The notes beneath the pieces were generated by a model. That model saw only the letters and a program-made list of their open reading frames with translations. It was not told where the DNA came from and did not search any database. This document shows positions 62,816 to 64,000 of a stretch of DNA of 64,000 nucleotides, in pieces. Each line of letters starts with the position of its first letter. The stretch's first letter is position 1. Source of the DNA: Lanius collurio (Eukaryota > Chordata > Aves > Passeriformes > Laniidae); NCBI GenBank assembly GCA_020086605.1, contig JACBWW010000015.1, forward strand, positions 22,247,225 through 22,311,224. The letters are read 5' to 3'. A program made the position numbers and the translations under genes.

Positions 62816-63920
62816 TTACTCAGAAGTGTGGATGAGTTCATGAATGTTACAAGGAGGAAGCAAGTTGTGCATGCTTTTAGACACTTGCTACCCTGGAAAC
62901 AAAATGGCCTTCTGCACGATAAGAATTCGTTCTGCCTTACACAGTAGACAATATTTGAAGATTTAGTACAAAAAACAGTGACAGTACAAGATGCTCCCCC
63001 AGAACAGAATTAGCATCAAAATAGAATAGATCTGAAGAATATACCTTTTATTTTATCCTAAAGCAAATCACATACCGCTGATTCCTATTAATCTTAGCCA
63101 AAGAATGAGTTAGATTAAAGTAAGTGTATGGCTGCATTAAAAAGAAAACCAAACCAAAAAACTCACAGGATAAACTGCTTGCTTTCTACTTAACAGCATT
63201 TTTAGTTTAAGGATTACAAATTGAAAGCTCTTCCTACGTTTCTAACAGGTAACGGTGTTACTTGAAAAAGCTGGTGCCGAAGTGGGCACTGGTTTTGCTC
63301 TCACTGCTGTTCTTTTTCTTGCTCTATACAGTTGGCACTAATGTAAAAAATACATAGCTCCTCTAAATCTAACTTAACATAGAAAGGGTTAAACTGAGTG
63401 CCTGTTCATATTTTTTCCCCTTAGACCAATACATGATTATAATTAATTAAGGCCACATCTGTGTGTCTTGAGGGCTTTTTTATTTTCTCCATTAACGCCA
63501 TTATTGTATTGATCAACTGTACTGGCTTGGAAAAGGATTTATTGACCTTTGATCCATGTTTAACTGCTCTAGAGCAATATTAGTTGTTCATGAACATGGT
63601 ATACCTAAGAGACAGTTCTGTTTGTCTAATTAATTAAAAGGAAAATTATCAAGATTAGCCTTATAGAATGCTCAAAAGCTAATGCAAAATCTAACCAAAG
63701 AAGTTACATCTAGGTACAAATGTTAAATTGCCCTGGATGCTCTAATAGAAAAGTATAAAATATGCTCTGTTGGCAAATGATGCAAGTCAGAATAACATTA
63801 AAGCAACCTGTCTTTTCTAAATGAAAAGACACCCTGCACTGTACATCTCTCCTGTATACAACACATTTTTACTAAAGCTTTATTAAATGAATTGCAATAG
63901 CAACAGCTGTCATTTTATAG

Positions 63921-63984
63921 CTATATATACATGTATATATATATACACATACCTGTGTGTATATATGTATATATATATATGTAT
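63921..63984. repeat. (TA)n/(TATG)n microsatellite
   Basis: Alternating TA and TG/CA steps over about 64 bp near the right edge. It is imperfect, with interruptions such as 'cacatacctgtgtg'. Confidence 0.9.
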
Positions 63985-64000
63985 GAGATACTACTTTATT

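Larger units (their letters stand above)
62535..64000 (-). other. Possible terminal 3' UTR, perhaps GRID2
   Basis: On the minus strand an AATAAA at 62564-62569 is followed by U/GU-rich sequence ('cttgtgtttcctcctgtttg'), a good poly(A) site. The DNA upstream of it on that strand (62600 to the window edge) is AT-rich, complex, repeat-poor and free of long frames, as in conserved brain-gene 3' UTRs. In vertebrates GRID2 (glutamate receptor delta-2) ends upstream of ATOH1 in the same orientation, which fits strand and order here. No GRID2 coding sequence is in the window, so the assignment is inferred; a conserved intergenic element is the main alternative. Confidence 0.3.

Noticed and set aside
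1..64000. Search for CRISPR arrays, operons, phage or toxin systems
   Set aside because: No regularly spaced repeats, no prokaryotic gene density and no ribosome-binding pattern. The DNA is vertebrate, with CR1 LINEs and ATOH1.
1..64000. tRNA, rRNA or snRNA genes
   Set aside because: I looked for A/B-box-like and cloverleaf-type patterns by eye and found none convincing; a covariance-model scan was not possible.

Overview
The window looks like a stretch of bird nuclear genome. It carries several fragments of CR1 LINEs, some ending in the ATTCTATG-type 3' tail typical of avian CR1, one CR1 reverse-transcriptase relic, and LTR-like repeats. Most of it is AT-rich, repeat-poor non-coding DNA. 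One extremely GC-rich vertebrate developmental gene interrupted by an assembly gap fits a bird assembly. Nothing supports a prokaryotic origin: there are no operons, no CRISPR array and no phage genes.

The only protein-coding gene I can identify with confidence is ATOH1 (atonal bHLH transcription factor 1), on the minus strand at 49087-49618. The visible part holds the end of the basic region, both helices and the loop, and the conserved serine-rich C-terminus. The N-terminal half falls in a 374-base run of N (49619-49992), so the start codon cannot be seen.

Layout, low to high coordinates. (1) 1-42300 is intergenic DNA on the 3' side of ATOH1: mostly unique AT-rich sequence, with CR1 pieces at 13.2, 19.3, 26.8-27.7, 35.3-35.8 and 38.2-38.4 kb, a GC-rich LTR-like block at 36.3-36.7 kb, and a few CpG-containing islets that look like conserved regulatory elements (best example 7.62-7.90 kb). 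(2) 42300-50900 is a broad CpG-rich domain containing ATOH1. It extends about 7 kb beyond the 3' end of the gene and holds an AT-richer islet at 46.26-46.69 kb, in the place where the mammalian 3' ATOH1 enhancer would be expected. (3) 50900-62530 is the 5' flank. It contains a cluster of three E-boxes in 22 bp (53.97 kb), a second, isolated CpG island with promoter-like motifs (56.1-56.9 kb) and an LTR-like repeat (59.2-60.2 kb). (4) 62535-64000 is AT-rich and, read on the minus strand, begins downstream of a well-formed poly(A) signal. By vertebrate synteny (GRID2 lies upstream of ATOH1 in the same orientation) it could be the end of the GRID2 3' UTR, but no coding sequence is visible to prove it.

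How the parts may work together: the window is best read as the cis-regulatory landscape of one proneural master regulator. ATOH1 drives hair-cell, cerebellar granule-neuron, Merkel-cell and secretory-cell fates and is known to autoregulate through E-boxes in a 3' enhancer. The candidate elements listed here are inferred from base composition and motifs only; cross-species alignment would be decisive. I found no convincing new protein system.
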